DNA of 64,000 nt from an uncultured bacterium (GTDB lineage Bacteria; Verrucomicrobiota; Lentisphaeria; Victivallales; Victivallaceae): positions 47,293 through 111,292 of the forward strand of contig CASFRF010000023.1 in assembly GCA_949297015.1 (NCBI GenBank), read 5' to 3'. The notes under the pieces are model-generated. The model saw nothing but the letters and a program-made list of their open reading frames with translations, did not search any database and was not told the DNA's origin. Below are positions 33,456 to 42,840 of the stretch, in pieces. A program made the translations under genes and the position numbers. Position 1 is the stretch's first letter, and every line of letters starts with the position of its first letter.

Positions 33456-34099
33456 AACAGAAGAATCTGATTTTCGTCGGGGCTCCGGGCGCGGGGAAGG
33501 GGACTTTTTCGGCCTGGCTGCTGGAACATTACGATCTGGTGCACATTTCCACCGGGGACATCCTGCGCGATGAGATCCGGCGCGACACCGAGCTCGGGCG
33601 CGCCGCCTCCGGTCTGATGAAGGAGGGCAAGCTCGTGCCCGACGAGATCGTCGCCGGCATGGTCAAGGCCCGGCTGGCACAGCCCGATTGCGACAAGGGC
33701 TTTATCCTCGACGGGTTCCCGCGCACGGTGCATCAGGCGGAGCTGCTGGAAGCGGCGCTGGCGGAGACCGGCCGGAAACTCGACCGGGTGGTGCTGTTTC
33801 AGGTCCCCGACGAGATGCTGCTGCAGCGGCTCACCGCGCGGCTGAGTTGCCGGAAGTGCGGAGAAATCTACAATCGGCTGTTCCTGCCGCCGCGGCAGGA
33901 GGGCGTGTGCGACAAGTGCGGCGGCGAACTCTTCCAGCGTCCGGACGACTCGCTGGAGACCGCGAAGAACCGGTTGCGGGTGTTTTACGAACAGACGCAG
34001 CCGGTGATCGACTACTACGCCCGGAGCGGCAAGCTCCTGACCATTACGGAAACCGATCGGGAGCGGATTCAGCAGCTCCTGAATCGCGAACTCAACTAG
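33449..34099 (+). CDS. adk: Adenylate kinase
   Basis: This 216-residue enzyme interconverts AMP, ADP and ATP. It has the P-loop GAPGAGKGT (11-19), the AMP-site HISTGDILR and GFPRT. The LID carries a zinc C-X2-C-X16-C-X2-C motif (CRKC, CDKC), a structural variant known in many bacteria. The ATG lies inside the end of hisS, and the map gene follows after 9 bases. Confidence 0.96.
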   Translation: MLKQKNLIFVGAPGAGKGTFSAWLLEHYDLVHISTGDILRDEIRRDTELGRAASGLMKEGKLVPDEIVAGMVKARLAQPDCDKGFILDGFPRTVHQAELLEAALAETGRKLDRVVLFQVPDEMLLQRLTARLSCRKCGEIYNRLFLPPRQEGVCDKCGGELFQRPDDSLETAKNRLRVFYEQTQPVIDYYARSGKLLTITETDRERIQQLLNRELN

Positions 34100-34108
34100 G
34101 TCGTTCCC

Positions 34109-34891
34109 GTGTTCAGCAGGGCGAAAAACTACATCATCCACACGCCGGAGGAGATCGATCGGATCCGGCTGGCGGCTCAGGCGACCGCCCGGGTCCGGGA
34201 AAAACTCCGGACCCTCTGTCAGGCGGGCATGAGCACCCGCGAACTGGATGATCTGGCCGGAGCACTGATTGCCGAGGAGGGCGGCAAGAGCGCCTTTTTC
34301 GGATACCGGGGTTATCCGGGGCAGATCTGCATTTCGGTCAACGAGGAGGTGGTGCATGGCATCGGGCGGCCGGACCGGATTCTACAGCCTTCGGATGTGG
34401 TGAGCATGGATCTCGGGGTGGAGCTCAACGGCGCCTGCGGGGATACGGCGATTACGATCACGCTTCAGGAGCAGGTGCCGGCGGACATCGTCCGGCTGCT
34501 CAAGACGACCGAGGAGGCGCTGATGGCCGGAATCGCGCGGGCCCGGGCCGGAAATTTCATCCGCGACATCAGCGCTGCGATCGAGGCGGTGGGGCGGCGG
34601 GCGCGTCTGGGGGTGGTCCGCGAATATGTGGGACACGGCTGCGGGATTCATCTGCACGAGCCGCCGGAGGTCCCGAATTTTGTGACACCCGACCGCGGTC
34701 CCCGGCTTCAGCCGGGGATGGTGCTGGCGGTGGAACCGATGTTCAATCTGGGAAGCTACCGGGTGGTGACCGACGCGGTGGATCATTGGACGGTGCGGAC
34801 CCGGGACCGGAGCTGTTCCGCGCATTTTGAGCATATGATTTTGATAACCAATAACGAACCGGAGATTTTAACATGGCCAAAGACGATGTAA
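34109..34891 (+). CDS. map: Methionine aminopeptidase, type I
   Basis: This 260-residue metalloenzyme removes the initiator Met. All five metal ligands are visible: Asp in SMDLGVEL, Asp in GACGDTA, His in [12 protein letters not shown], Glu in AVEPMF and Glu in SAHFEHMI. It starts with GTG. Its last 19 bases overlap infA, a tight coupling between N-terminal processing and translation initiation genes. Confidence 0.95.
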   Translation: MFSRAKNYIIHTPEEIDRIRLAAQATARVREKLRTLCQAGMSTRELDDLAGALIAEEGGKSAFFGYRGYPGQICISVNEEVVHGIGRPDRILQPSDVVSMDLGVELNGACGDTAITITLQEQVPADIVRLLKTTEEALMAGIARARAGNFIRDISAAIEAVGRRARLGVVREYVGHGCGIHLHEPPEVPNFVTPDRGPRLQPGMVLAVEPMFNLGSYRVVTDAVDHWTVRTRDRSCSAHFEHMILITNNEPEILTWPKTM

Positions 34892-35091
34892 TTCGGGTGG
34901 ACGGCCTGGTGAAGGACCTGCTGCCGAATACGATGTTCAAGGTGGAACTCCCGACCGGGCATGTGGTCAACGCGCATATCAGCGGTAAAATGCGGCTGAA
35001 CTTCATCCGCATTCTTCCGGGCGACACGGTGACGATGGAGATGTCACCCTACGATCTGACCAAGGGGCGGATCGTGTTTCGCAAAAAATAA
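34873..35091 (+). CDS. infA: Translation initiation factor IF-1
   Basis: This 72-residue S1-like OB-fold protein binds the 30S A site. [20 protein letters not shown] and the ending [11 protein letters not shown] match the family in full length. GGAG eight bases before the ATG supports the start. It is part of an adk-map-infA order shared with the spc operon of many bacteria, but ackA rather than ribosomal protein genes follows. Confidence 0.97.
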   Translation: MAKDDVIRVDGLVKDLLPNTMFKVELPTGHVVNAHISGKMRLNFIRILPGDTVTMEMSPYDLTKGRIVFRKK

Positions 35092-35114
35092 TTTCAAACC
35101 GGGATGGGATTGCG

Positions 35115-36314
35115 ATGAAAGTACTGGTGTTGAACGCCGGCAGCTCCTCGATGAAGTTCACGTTGTTCGAGATGGACCACGAGAAGGTGCTGGCCAAAGG
35201 CTTGATTGAACGGCTGGGTTCGGACCAGCCCCGACTGATCTTCAAGCGTCCGGACGGCTTCAGCTGCGAGCAGACGCTGAGTATCGCCAACCACGTCGAG
35301 GCGTTGAAGGCGATCTGCGAAAAACTGGTGGATCCCAACGTCGGCGTGCTCAAGAGCATGACCGAGATCGGCGCTTTCGGCCACCGCGTGCTGCACGGCG
35401 GCGAGCTGGTGACCAAGCCGACGCTGGTCAATAACGACGTCAAGCAGATCATCCGCGACTGCTTCACGCTGGGGCCGCTGCACAATCCGGCCAACCTGGC
35501 CGGAATCGAGGCTTGCGAGGTGAATTTCCCCGGCGTGTCCAATGTCGGTGTGTTCGACACCGAGTTCCATCAGTCGATGCCGCCGCAAGCCTATCTGTAC
35601 GCCATTCCCTACGAGCTCTACACCCGTTACGGCATCCGGCGCTACGGCTTCCACGGTACCAGCCACAACTATGTGGCCCGGGCCACCGGCGCCTATCTGG
35701 GCGTGCCCTGGACGCAGTTGAAGATGATCACCTGCCATCTGGGCAACGGCTGCAGCAGCACCGCCATCTCCAACGGAACGGTGGTCGACACCTCGATGGG
35801 GTTGACCCCGCTGGAGGGACTGATGATGGGGACGCGCAGCGGCGATCTGGATCCGGCGGTGGTGCTCCGGCTGCTCGAAATCGGCAAGACCCCCAAGGAG
35901 ATCGACCGGCTGTTGAACAAGGAGAGCGGTCTGCTCGGCGTGGCCGGGATCAACAGCTTCGATATGCGCGACATCATCGCCGCCGAGAAGCGCGGCGACC
36001 AGCAGGCGCTGCTGGCGCGACGGATGTTCACCCGGCGGGTGGTCAAGTACATCGGCGCCTACTACGCGCTTCTGGGCGGCGCCGACGTGATCGCCTTTAC
36101 CGGTGGCATCGGCGAGTGGAGCGCCTACGCCCGCGAGAAGGTGCTGACCAAGCTCGGCGGGCTCGGGATTCATCCGGATCTGGAGGCGAACAACGCCTGT
36201 CTGGGCAAGCCGGGCGTGATTTCCACGCCGGATTCCAGCTGCAAGGTCATTGTCATGCCCACCGACGAGGAGCTGATGATCGCCCGCAGCGTGATTGAAA
36301 CGTTGAAGAAATAA
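35115..36314 (+). CDS. ackA: Acetate kinase
   Basis: This 399-residue enzyme converts acetyl phosphate and ADP to acetate and ATP, the final ATP-yielding step of acetate fermentation. The N-terminus VLNAGSSSMKF is the ASKHA phosphate-1 loop. The family motif GHRVLHGGE, then HGTSHNYVA, and the adenosine loop FTGGIGEWS are all present. It is followed closely by pta. Confidence 0.96.
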   Translation: MKVLVLNAGSSSMKFTLFEMDHEKVLAKGLIERLGSDQPRLIFKRPDGFSCEQTLSIANHVEALKAICEKLVDPNVGVLKSMTEIGAFGHRVLHGGELVTKPTLVNNDVKQIIRDCFTLGPLHNPANLAGIEACEVNFPGVSNVGVFDTEFHQSMPPQAYLYAIPYELYTRYGIRRYGFHGTSHNYVARATGAYLGVPWTQLKMITCHLGNGCSSTAISNGTVVDTSMGLTPLEGLMMGTRSGDLDPAVVLRLLEIGKTPKEIDRLLNKESGLLGVAGINSFDMRDIIAAEKRGDQQALLARRMFTRRVVKYIGAYYALLGGADVIAFTGGIGEWSAYAREKVLTKLGGLGIHPDLEANNACLGKPGVISTPDSSCKVIVMPTDEELMIARSVIETLKK

Positions 36315-36335
36315 GACGGAGTGCAGGAGGCTGAG

Positions 36336-37343
36336 ATGTCTGCTTTGGATCAATTTGTGGCCCGGGCGCAACAGCTCGGGAAGGTGATCGTGTTGCCCGA
36401 GGGGCAGGATCCCCGGGTGGTGGCCGCCGCCAATCTGGCGGTGGAGAAGCGGGTGGTCCGGCGCGCCGTCGTGCTGGGCAGCGAGGAGGAGATCGCGGCC
36501 AGCTGCGCCGCCGCTGGAATCCGCGAGCGGAAGTTCGAGTGTCTGGACTATCTGCGGAGCGCCGAGCTGGAGACCTTCGCCGCCGGTTTTTACGAGCTGC
36601 GCAAGGCCAAGGGCATGACGCCGGAGAAGGCGCGGACGATGATGCAGAACCGGATCTATTTCGGCGCGTTCATGACCCGGATGGGCATGGCCGACGGTCT
36701 GGTGGCCGGCAGCATCGCCACCACCGGCGACATGTTGCGCGCGGCCTTCCACTGCATCGGGACGAAGCCGGGGATGAAGATCGCCAGCAGCTTCTTCGTC
36801 ATGGATCTGAAGACTCCGACCCCGGGCGGGGAGGAGATTCTGATGTTCGCGGACTGCGCGGTCAATCCGAATCCGGACGCCGATCAGCTCGCCGACATCG
36901 CGCTGGCGACGGCGGAGAACTGCTGCAAGCTGCTCGGCCGGAAGCCGAAGGTGGCCTTCCTCGCCTTCTCCTCCAAAGGCAGCGCGTCGCATGAGATTTT
37001 GGTCAAGATCACCGAGGCAGCCGCCAAACTGAAGGCGAAGGTCGAGTCGGAAAAGCTGGACATCGTCTGCGACGGCGAATTGCAGGCCGATGCGGCGATC
37101 GTGCCGGCGGTGGCCCGGGCCAAGGCTCCGGACAGCCCGCTGGCCGGGCAGGCCAATGTGCTGATCTTCCCCGATCTCAACGCCGGAAACATCGGGTATA
37201 AACTGGTGCAGCGTCTGGCCGGGGCCGGGGCCTACGGACCGGTGCTGCAGGGGCTGGCCAAGCCGCTGAACGATTTGTCGCGCGGGTGCTCGCCGGAGGA
37301 TATCTACGCGCAGATCGCGATTACCGTCTGCCAGACCGCGTAA
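36336..37343 (+). CDS. pta: Phosphate acetyltransferase
   Basis: This 335-residue enzyme of the short (class I) type makes acetyl phosphate from acetyl-CoA, supplying AckA. Conserved parts include VIVLPEGQDPRVVAAA, GLVAGSIATTGDMLRA, FADCAVNPNPDADQLADIA and FPDLNAGNIGYKL. CAGGAGG five bases before the ATG at 36336 fixes the start. A strong terminator 20 bases after the stop ends the operon. Confidence 0.95.
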   Translation: MSALDQFVARAQQLGKVIVLPEGQDPRVVAAANLAVEKRVVRRAVVLGSEEEIAASCAAAGIRERKFECLDYLRSAELETFAAGFYELRKAKGMTPEKARTMMQNRIYFGAFMTRMGMADGLVAGSIATTGDMLRAAFHCIGTKPGMKIASSFFVMDLKTPTPGGEEILMFADCAVNPNPDADQLADIALATAENCCKLLGRKPKVAFLAFSSKGSASHEILVKITEAAAKLKAKVESEKLDIVCDGELQADAAIVPAVARAKAPDSPLAGQANVLIFPDLNAGNIGYKLVQRLAGAGAYGPVLQGLAKPLNDLSRGCSPEDIYAQIAITVCQTA

Positions 37344-37362
37344 CGAGACGCGACCGCAGCGG

Positions 37363-37408
37363 CGACCGGATTTCGGAGGCAGGCCCCGGAGTCCGGTCGT
37401 CTGGTTTT
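37363..37408 (+). terminator. Intrinsic terminator after pta
   Basis: The stem 37363-37376 pairs with 37386-37399 (14 bp including two G-U wobbles, 9-base loop). TCTGG and five T (37404-37408) follow. It closes the long hisS-to-pta run. Confidence 0.75.
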
Positions 37409-37436
37409 TGAGCGAGGCAGGCGGAAAGGGGGAGTG

Positions 37437-39101
37437 ATGAGCCGAATTCAGACCGAATGGGTGGCGATGTCGGACGGCGTAAAGCTGTTTACGGTCATTT
37501 ATCTGCCGGAAAGTTCCGCGGAGTCGTTTCCGGTGCTGCTGTTTCGCCATCCCTACTGTTCGCCGCGGCAACTGCCGCGGGAGCCGGAGCGACTGGCGGG
37601 CGTTGACGGACTGGCGGTGGTGGTTCAGCATTGCCGCGGCACCGGCGCTTCGGAGGGCGTGTGGTATCCGTGGTGGCCGGAACTGGCGGATGGCCGGGAT
37701 TGTCTGGCCTGGTTGCGCCGCTGTCCCTGGTGCAACGGGCGGGTGGTGATGGCCGGAGCCTCCTATCTCGGGGCGGCGCAGTACTTTGCGGCGGCCTCGG
37801 GGGACCCGGTGCTGGTCGGCATCGCCCCGGACGTCGCGCCCTGCGATTATCACGAGAGTCCGAAGTATGTGGGCGGTGCCTTCGTGCTGCGTCAGAACAT
37901 CAGCTGGGCGCTGGACAACTTCCGCCACTGGCGGCGGCCGGACCGGGAGGCGCCGCTGCCGCCGCTGTCGTTCGCCGAACTGGACGGGAGGTTGCCGCTG
38001 GCGGCGATCGACCAGGCAACCTGCGGGGAGGAGGTCGGATTCTGGCAGGACTGGCTCCGGCACCCCGCCTGCGATGACTACTGGGCGCCGTACGATCTGG
38101 CCACGCTGGCCGGAAACATTCAGGTTCCGGCGCTGATTTCCAGCGGCTGGTTCGACATTTACACACAGGGCGCGCTCGACGCCTTTTCCCTTTTGCGCCG
38201 TGGAGCCGGATCGGCGGCGGCCCGGCGTTTCACCCGCTGTCTGATCGGCCCCTGGTCCCACGGCGGGGAGGTGGGGGAACTCGATTGCGGCCCGGACTGC
38301 TCCCGGGAGCGGCACTACACCCCGCTGCGGGACCGTTTTTTGCGCGGCTTGCTGGCCGACCCGGAGGCTGATCCGGTGCCGGGAGAGCCGCCTTTGCGCT
38401 ACTTCATGCTCGGCGCGAACGACTGGCGGAGCGCCGAGTGCTGGCCGCCGCCGGAGGCGGTGCCGACTCCGTGGTATCTCGGCAGCTCCGGCGCGGCCAA
38501 TACCCGGTTCGGCGACGGTACGCTGGGGCGGACTCCGGCGGGTCCGGCGGACACCCTGATCAGCGATCCGCGGCAGCCGGTGCCGACGACGGGCGGACAC
38601 TTTATCGGTCTGGTCAACGGCTCGCACGATCAGTCGGAGGTGGAGGAGCGCTCCGATGTGCTGGTCTACACCTCACCGGCGCTGGAGCGCGATCTGGAGA
38701 TCGCCGGGCGCGTGACGCTGGTGCTCTACGGCTCCTGCTCCGCGCCGGATTGCGACTGGACGGCCAAACTGGTCGACGTGTTTCCGGACGGCCGGGCCTT
38801 CAATCTGGCCGACGGCATTCTCCGGGCGCGCTACCGGTGTTCCCGGGCGCGGGCGGAACTGCTGGAACCGGGGCGGATCTATGAGTTCCGGATCGACCTC
38901 TGGAGCATTGCGAACCGATTCCGGCGGGGACACCGGGTGCGGCTGGAGATCGCCGCGAGCAATTTCCCGGCCTACGCGCGCAATGCGCAGACCGGGAACG
39001 ATCCGGCGACCGACGTCGAACTGCGCGTGGCCGCGCTGAGCGTCCGGCATGATGCGGAATATCCCTCGCACCTGATGCTGCCGGAGCTGCGCGGCGTCTG
39101 A
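37437..39101 (+). CDS. CocE/NonD-type alpha/beta hydrolase (peptidase S15 family)
   Basis: This 554-residue cytoplasmic protein has an alpha/beta-hydrolase domain with RGTGASEG (oxyanion region) and the nucleophile elbow GASYLG. The acid is expected near FDIYTQGALD and the His in GPWSHGG. A C-terminal jelly-roll typical of X-Pro dipeptidyl-peptidases and cocaine esterase-like enzymes completes it (about residues 330-550). The native substrate, an ester or peptide, is unknown. GGGGGAG lies just upstream of the ATG. Its stop is only 7 bases from that of the convergent pilT gene. Confidence 0.85.
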   Translation: MSRIQTEWVAMSDGVKLFTVIYLPESSAESFPVLLFRHPYCSPRQLPREPERLAGVDGLAVVVQHCRGTGASEGVWYPWWPELADGRDCLAWLRRCPWCNGRVVMAGASYLGAAQYFAAASGDPVLVGIAPDVAPCDYHESPKYVGGAFVLRQNISWALDNFRHWRRPDREAPLPPLSFAELDGRLPLAAIDQATCGEEVGFWQDWLRHPACDDYWAPYDLATLAGNIQVPALISSGWFDIYTQGALDAFSLLRRGAGSAAARRFTRCLIGPWSHGGEVGELDCGPDCSRERHYTPLRDRFLRGLLADPEADPVPGEPPLRYFMLGANDWRSAECWPPPEAVPTPWYLGSSGAANTRFGDGTLGRTPAGPADTLISDPRQPVPTTGGHFIGLVNGSHDQSEVEERSDVLVYTSPALERDLEIAGRVTLVLYGSCSAPDCDWTAKLVDVFPDGRAFNLADGILRARYRCSRARAELLEPGRIYEFRIDLWSIANRFRRGHRVRLEIAASNFPAYARNAQTGNDPATDVELRVAALSVRHDAEYPSHLMLPELRGV

Positions 39102-39108
39102 AGCGGAC

Positions 39109-40203
39109 TCAGCCGAGGATTCCGCTGTCGCCGGCGGAGACCATGATCCCTTCAAAGTTCATCTTGAGCTGCGCCGGATTGTCCGAGGCCTCCAAGGCGT
39201 CCTCTTCGGTGATCTGGCCGTTGTTGACCAGGTCGAGCAGACACTGATTGAAGGTGGCCATGCCGTCGGCCCGGCCCGCGCCGATGGCGCCGGAGAGTTT
39301 GTCCACCTTGTCGTCCATCAGCAGCTTGGAGATGATCGGGGTGTTGCGCATGATCTCCCAGGCGGGCACGCGGCCGCCGGTGATCTTGGGCAGCAGCCGC
39401 TGGGAGATGATCGCCACCAGGTTGAGCGCCAGCGACTCCCGGATCTGCGCCTGTTCTTCGAGCGTGTAGAAGTTGAGGATGCGGTTGACCGACTGGCTGG
39501 CGTTGGTGGCGTGCAGGGTGGTGAGTACCAGGTGGCCGGTGTCGGCCGCCTGCAAAGCCGCCTCGAAGCTGGTCCGGTCGCGCATTTCACCGACCATGAT
39601 GACGTCCGGATTCTGACGCAGCGCGTGTTTCAGCGCGGACTGGAAGGAGATGGTGTCCAACCCCACTTCGCGCTGCTCGAAGATGCATTTGCGGTCGGTG
39701 AACTCGTATTCGATCGGGTCCTCGATGGTGATGACGTGTTTGTGGAAGCGGCGGTTCAAATGCTCCAGCATCGCGGCCAGGGTGGTGGACTTACCGGAGC
39801 CGGTGGTTCCGGTCAGGAAGATGATGCCGCGCGGGGTTTCGATGATCGGGGCCAGCACCGGCGACAACCCCAGCTCCTCAAAGGTGCGGATCTCGTTTTT
39901 GACCCAGCGGAAGTTGATGGCGATGTCGCCGCGCTGCCGGTGGATGTTGACGCGGAAGCGACCGACGTCGTCTTCGCGCAGCGACAGGTCGAGGTCGCCG
40001 GTGACCCGGAACGACTCGTGCTGTTCCGGCTGGGGCGCCACCTGTTTTAAAAACTGTTCGAGCAGCGGGGTATCCGGCACGAAGTCGGTTTCGGTCCACT
40101 CGCCGCTGAGCCGGAGCACCGACGGGCAGTTGGCTTTGATTCCCACGTCCGACACATCCGCCTTGACCGCGGCGTCCAGCAAATCATGCAGAACCGTAAT
40201 CAT
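39109..40203 (-). CDS. pilT: PilT/PilU-type twitching motility ATPase
   Basis: This 364-residue hexameric ATPase powers retraction of type IV pili. Walker A is GTTGSGKST (132-140), and the Asp box (TIEDPIEYEF), Walker B (NPDVIMVGEMRD) and His box (TLHATNASQSV) follow. The C-terminal section (GRADGMATFNQCLLDL) is closer to PilU than to PilT in my reading. GAGG nine bases before the ATG is part of a short leader hairpin at 40213-40239. It lies downstream of a histidine kinase on the same strand, but has its own promoter. Confidence 0.92.
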   Translation of the reverse strand: MITVLHDLLDAAVKADVSDVGIKANCPSVLRLSGEWTETDFVPDTPLLEQFLKQVAPQPEQHESFRVTGDLDLSLREDDVGRFRVNIHRQRGDIAINFRWVKNEIRTFEELGLSPVLAPIIETPRGIIFLTGTTGSGKSTTLAAMLEHLNRRFHKHVITIEDPIEYEFTDRKCIFEQREVGLDTISFQSALKHALRQNPDVIMVGEMRDRTSFEAALQAADTGHLVLTTLHATNASQSVNRILNFYTLEEQAQIRESLALNLVAIISQRLLPKITGGRVPAWEIMRNTPIISKLLMDDKVDKLSGAIGAGRADGMATFNQCLLDLVNNGQITEEDALEASDNPAQLKMNFEGIMVSAGDSGILG

Positions 40204-40212
40204 CTTTCAGTA

Positions 40213-40239
40213 CCTCAAAATTGCAGTTTCCTTTTGAGG
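40213..40239 (-). promoter_or_regulatory. Leader hairpin overlapping the pilT ribosome site
   Basis: CCTCAAAA and TTTTGAGG (40213-40220, 40232-40239) can pair. In the minus-strand transcript the later arm contains the GAGG Shine-Dalgarno of pilT. Whether it forms depends on the transcription start; the start predicted from the -10 is near 40236, which would leave a shorter stem. Confidence 0.35.
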
Positions 40240-40242
40240 CAG

Positions 40243-40271
40243 AATGTACATCGTGCGCGGTCAAAATGCAA
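40243..40271 (-). promoter_or_regulatory. Promoter of pilT
   Basis: On the minus strand TTGCAT (40271-40266) and TACATT (40248-40243) are 17 bases apart. The leader to the ATG is about 33 bases. Confidence 0.5.
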
Positions 40272-40313
40272 GTTCCGGCCGCCCTTTTTTTCGTGACGTT
40301 CGCGGGCGCCGGG

Positions 40314-41483
40314 TCAGTTGGCCTCCGGCAATACGCGCAACTGTTTGTCGTGGAGGGGGAAGCGGATTGAAATGGCGGTTCCTTCCCCCTCCCGCGAGTT
40401 GAGCGCGAGCACGGCGCCGTGTTCGCGGCAGATCCGCTCCACGATCATCATGCCGATGCCGTTGCCGCCGGGGCGGAAGGTCTTGAAGGGTTTGAAGAGT
40501 TCCGGCAGCACCTCCGGACTGATCCCTTTGCCGGTATCCTCGAACTCCAGCTCGACGCAGTCGGCGTTGCCGCGTCCGCGGATGGTCAGCTCCCCGCCCG
40601 GCGTCATCGACTGGAGTGCGTTCTTGATCAGGTTGTAGAACATCTGCTTGAGTTCGGCGGCGTCGCCCTGGATTCGGGGCGGCGGCGGATCCGACCAGTC
40701 GCAGCGGATGCGGATCTCCCGGGCCAGAATCTCCTGCCGCATGAAGGTCAGCGTTTCGACGATCAGCTCCGGCAGCGCCACCGGCGCAAAGTGGACCCGG
40801 CCCGGACGCAGCGCCTGTAAAAAGGCGCTGATCAGGTGATCGAGCCGTTCGACCTCATTTTTACATTCGCCGATCATGGTCCGGGCCTCGTCCGGATCCA
40901 GCGGCTCTTCGGCGTGTTCCGGCGCGAAACTGCGGTCGAGCAGTTGTAGATTCAAGTAGAGGCTGTTCAACGGATTGCCGATCTCATGGGCCACGCTGGC
41001 GGCAAGCATGGCGACGGCCTGACTTTTCTCCTGTTCCAGCAGCTGCCGGGTGCGGCCCCGGCTTTCGGTGACGTCGCGCAGAATGACGGTGGCCAGCCCG
41101 CCGCCTTCGGCGTAGGGGACCAGATAGAACTGAATGAAGCGTTGTTCGGGATAGACGATCTCAATCTCCTGCCGGGCGACCCGGGCCCACTCCTCCTCGT
41201 CCTCGCGCAGCAGCCGCCGCCAGTCGACGTCGCGCAGCAGCTGTGAAATCCGCACCCGGCTCAGATCCTCGGGCAGGCCGAGCAGTTCGCGGGCCGCGCG
41301 GTTGAAGTAACGGATTTTCAAGCGCCGGTCGATCACCAGAATCCCCTCTTCCACCGCGTTGAACACCGTTTCAAAAAAGCCGCGCTCGCGGATCAGCCGC
41401 AGAATGTAGGCCTGGCGGCTGGTCGGGTCCAGATCCTCCACCTTGGCGGTGAACCGGTCCAGAAAATTTTTTTTGACAGCCAT
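40314..41483 (-). CDS. PAS-domain sensor histidine kinase
   Basis: This 389-residue cytoplasmic kinase has a PAS domain (about 35-140; EEGILVIDRRLKIRYFNRAA), a HisKA helix with AHEIGNPLNSL (His166), and a HATPase_c domain with N box NLIKNALQSM, G1 DTGKGI and G2 GNGIGMMIV. It resembles the NtrB/AtoS group. There are no membrane segments. No response regulator is adjacent. The ATG at 41483 has only a weak GGA upstream. It precedes pilT on the same strand, so a role in surface motility is possible. Confidence 0.88.
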   Translation of the reverse strand: MAVKKNFLDRFTAKVEDLDPTSRQAYILRLIRERGFFETVFNAVEEGILVIDRRLKIRYFNRAARELLGLPEDLSRVRISQLLRDVDWRRLLREDEEEWARVARQEIEIVYPEQRFIQFYLVPYAEGGGLATVILRDVTESRGRTRQLLEQEKSQAVAMLAASVAHEIGNPLNSLYLNLQLLDRSFAPEHAEEPLDPDEARTMIGECKNEVERLDHLISAFLQALRPGRVHFAPVALPELIVETLTFMRQEILAREIRIRCDWSDPPPPRIQGDAAELKQMFYNLIKNALQSMTPGGELTIRGRGNADCVELEFEDTGKGISPEVLPELFKPFKTFRPGGNGIGMMIVERICREHGAVLALNSREGEGTAISIRFPLHDKQLRVLPEAN

Positions 41484-41529
41484 TGAAATATCCGTTTTTG
41501 CCGTTACAATAAAAGAGTACCGGTGGCAA

Positions 41530-41535
41530 TATAAT
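41530..41535 (+). promoter_or_regulatory. Candidate -10 box (TATAAT)
   Basis: A perfect TATAAT lies 34 bases before the ATG of the gene at 41569. The best -35, TTACAA (41504-41509), is 20 bases away, so the promoter is probable but not clean. Confidence 0.4.
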
Positions 41536-41568
41536 CCGGTCTGATGAAATAACAATGCGGGAGAGTTC

Positions 41569-42807
41569 ATGTTTCGCACTTTTTTGGGGAGTTGTCTGCT
41601 GCTGGCCGTCACTTTGCTGGCCGGTGCGGAGGAGCCGGCGCTGGGGACCTTTTCCTGGGGACCGGAGGAACCTCCGCCCGAGGTCGAGGAGACCGGGCGA
41701 CTGCAGGTGATCGAGGATCCCGGGCGGGATAATTTCGTCAATACGCCGCGCGGTTCGCAGGCGGCCCGCTTCACCGTCGATCAGAAACTGTTCGACTGGC
41801 AGCCCAGCCCCGATCCCGGCCGGGTGACCGGCGGCGCCCGGATCCTCTCGGTGGCGCTCTCCCCGGATGAGAGCGCTCTGGCGGTGCTCGAACGGGTCGG
41901 GCGCGGCGAGGAGGGGCCGTTCGGCAGTCGGATCGTGATCTTCAATCTGTTCCACGGCGGCATTGTCAATGTGCTGTCGTTTCCGGATCAGGCCTTTTGC
42001 CGGATCTGGTTCCCGCCCGAAGGAGACCGGATTCTGGCGCTCGAGCAGGGGCAGCCGCGCCGGAAGACCGAAACCGGCCTGCGGCTGATCGATCCGGCCA
42101 GCGGCGCGGAGCTGGCCCGATCCCGGGCGCTGAAGGCGCTGCCGGCGTCGCTGGTGGTGGTCGGGAGCACCGTGTACTACAAGCTGCCGGAGGACCCGCT
42201 GCTGTACTTTCTGCCCCTTGCGCAGCTGGAGTCGGAACCCGGGACCTATCTTGCGCGGCAGCCCGGCGGGTTGCTGCTGGCGTCGCCGGACGGGAGCGCG
42301 CTGATCGGCGTGGGCCCCGGCGTGTTGGAGTTTCTCTCGCTCGAGGGGGGAAAACCGGAGCCGCGCCGGGTCGCCGAGTTGCCGGACTCCTTCCGCCCCC
42401 GGAGCGGCGCGGCGGTGACCGAGCAGGGAAATGGTCTGCTCTTGGCCGGGGAGGATGGTTCGGTGCTCTTCTGGTTCAACGGGAGTCTGCGGCCGGTGAC
42501 TTCCGGCGCCACCGGACTGCTGGATTGGAACGCCTCCAGCAAGCTGGCGCTGGTCGGGTTGGAGAAGAACGGGGCCTTCGCCTGTTATCGGCTTCCGGCA
42601 TCGCTGCAACCGGCGTTTGCCGAGTTGCTGCCGGCCAAGTTGCAGCCGGTGACCCGCGGCGAGGCGCTCTTCGCCCGGTTGCTGACCTCCGGCGAGGAGC
42701 ATCCGGTGCTGGTGCTCGACCACCGCTGCAATTTGATGCGCTTCACCACCAGCAAGACCCGCTGGAAAAAAGAGCTGCTCTTCTCCCTGGAGCCGGTGCG
42801 CAAATAG
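41569..42807 (+). CDS. Secreted protein of unknown function, beta-propeller-like
   Basis: This 412-residue protein has a signal peptide (MFRTFLGSCLLLAVTLLAGA). The remainder shows repeated beta-strand blocks such as ILSVALSPDESALAVLERVG and GLLLASPDGSALIGVGPG, in the style of WD40/TolB-like blades. No catalytic motif is seen. CGGGAGAG before the ATG supports the start. It is divergent from the kinase and convergent with the C39-like gene. Confidence 0.55.
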   Translation: MFRTFLGSCLLLAVTLLAGAEEPALGTFSWGPEEPPPEVEETGRLQVIEDPGRDNFVNTPRGSQAARFTVDQKLFDWQPSPDPGRVTGGARILSVALSPDESALAVLERVGRGEEGPFGSRIVIFNLFHGGIVNVLSFPDQAFCRIWFPPEGDRILALEQGQPRRKTETGLRLIDPASGAELARSRALKALPASLVVVGSTVYYKLPEDPLLYFLPLAQLESEPGTYLARQPGGLLLASPDGSALIGVGPGVLEFLSLEGGKPEPRRVAELPDSFRPRSGAAVTEQGNGLLLAGEDGSVLFWFNGSLRPVTSGATGLLDWNASSKLALVGLEKNGAFACYRLPASLQPAFAELLPAKLQPVTRGEALFARLLTSGEEHPVLVLDHRCNLMRFTTSKTRWKKELLFSLEPVRK

Positions 42808-42840
42808 CCGGAGCGGCGGCGGGGAAGGGGGCGGCGCGGT

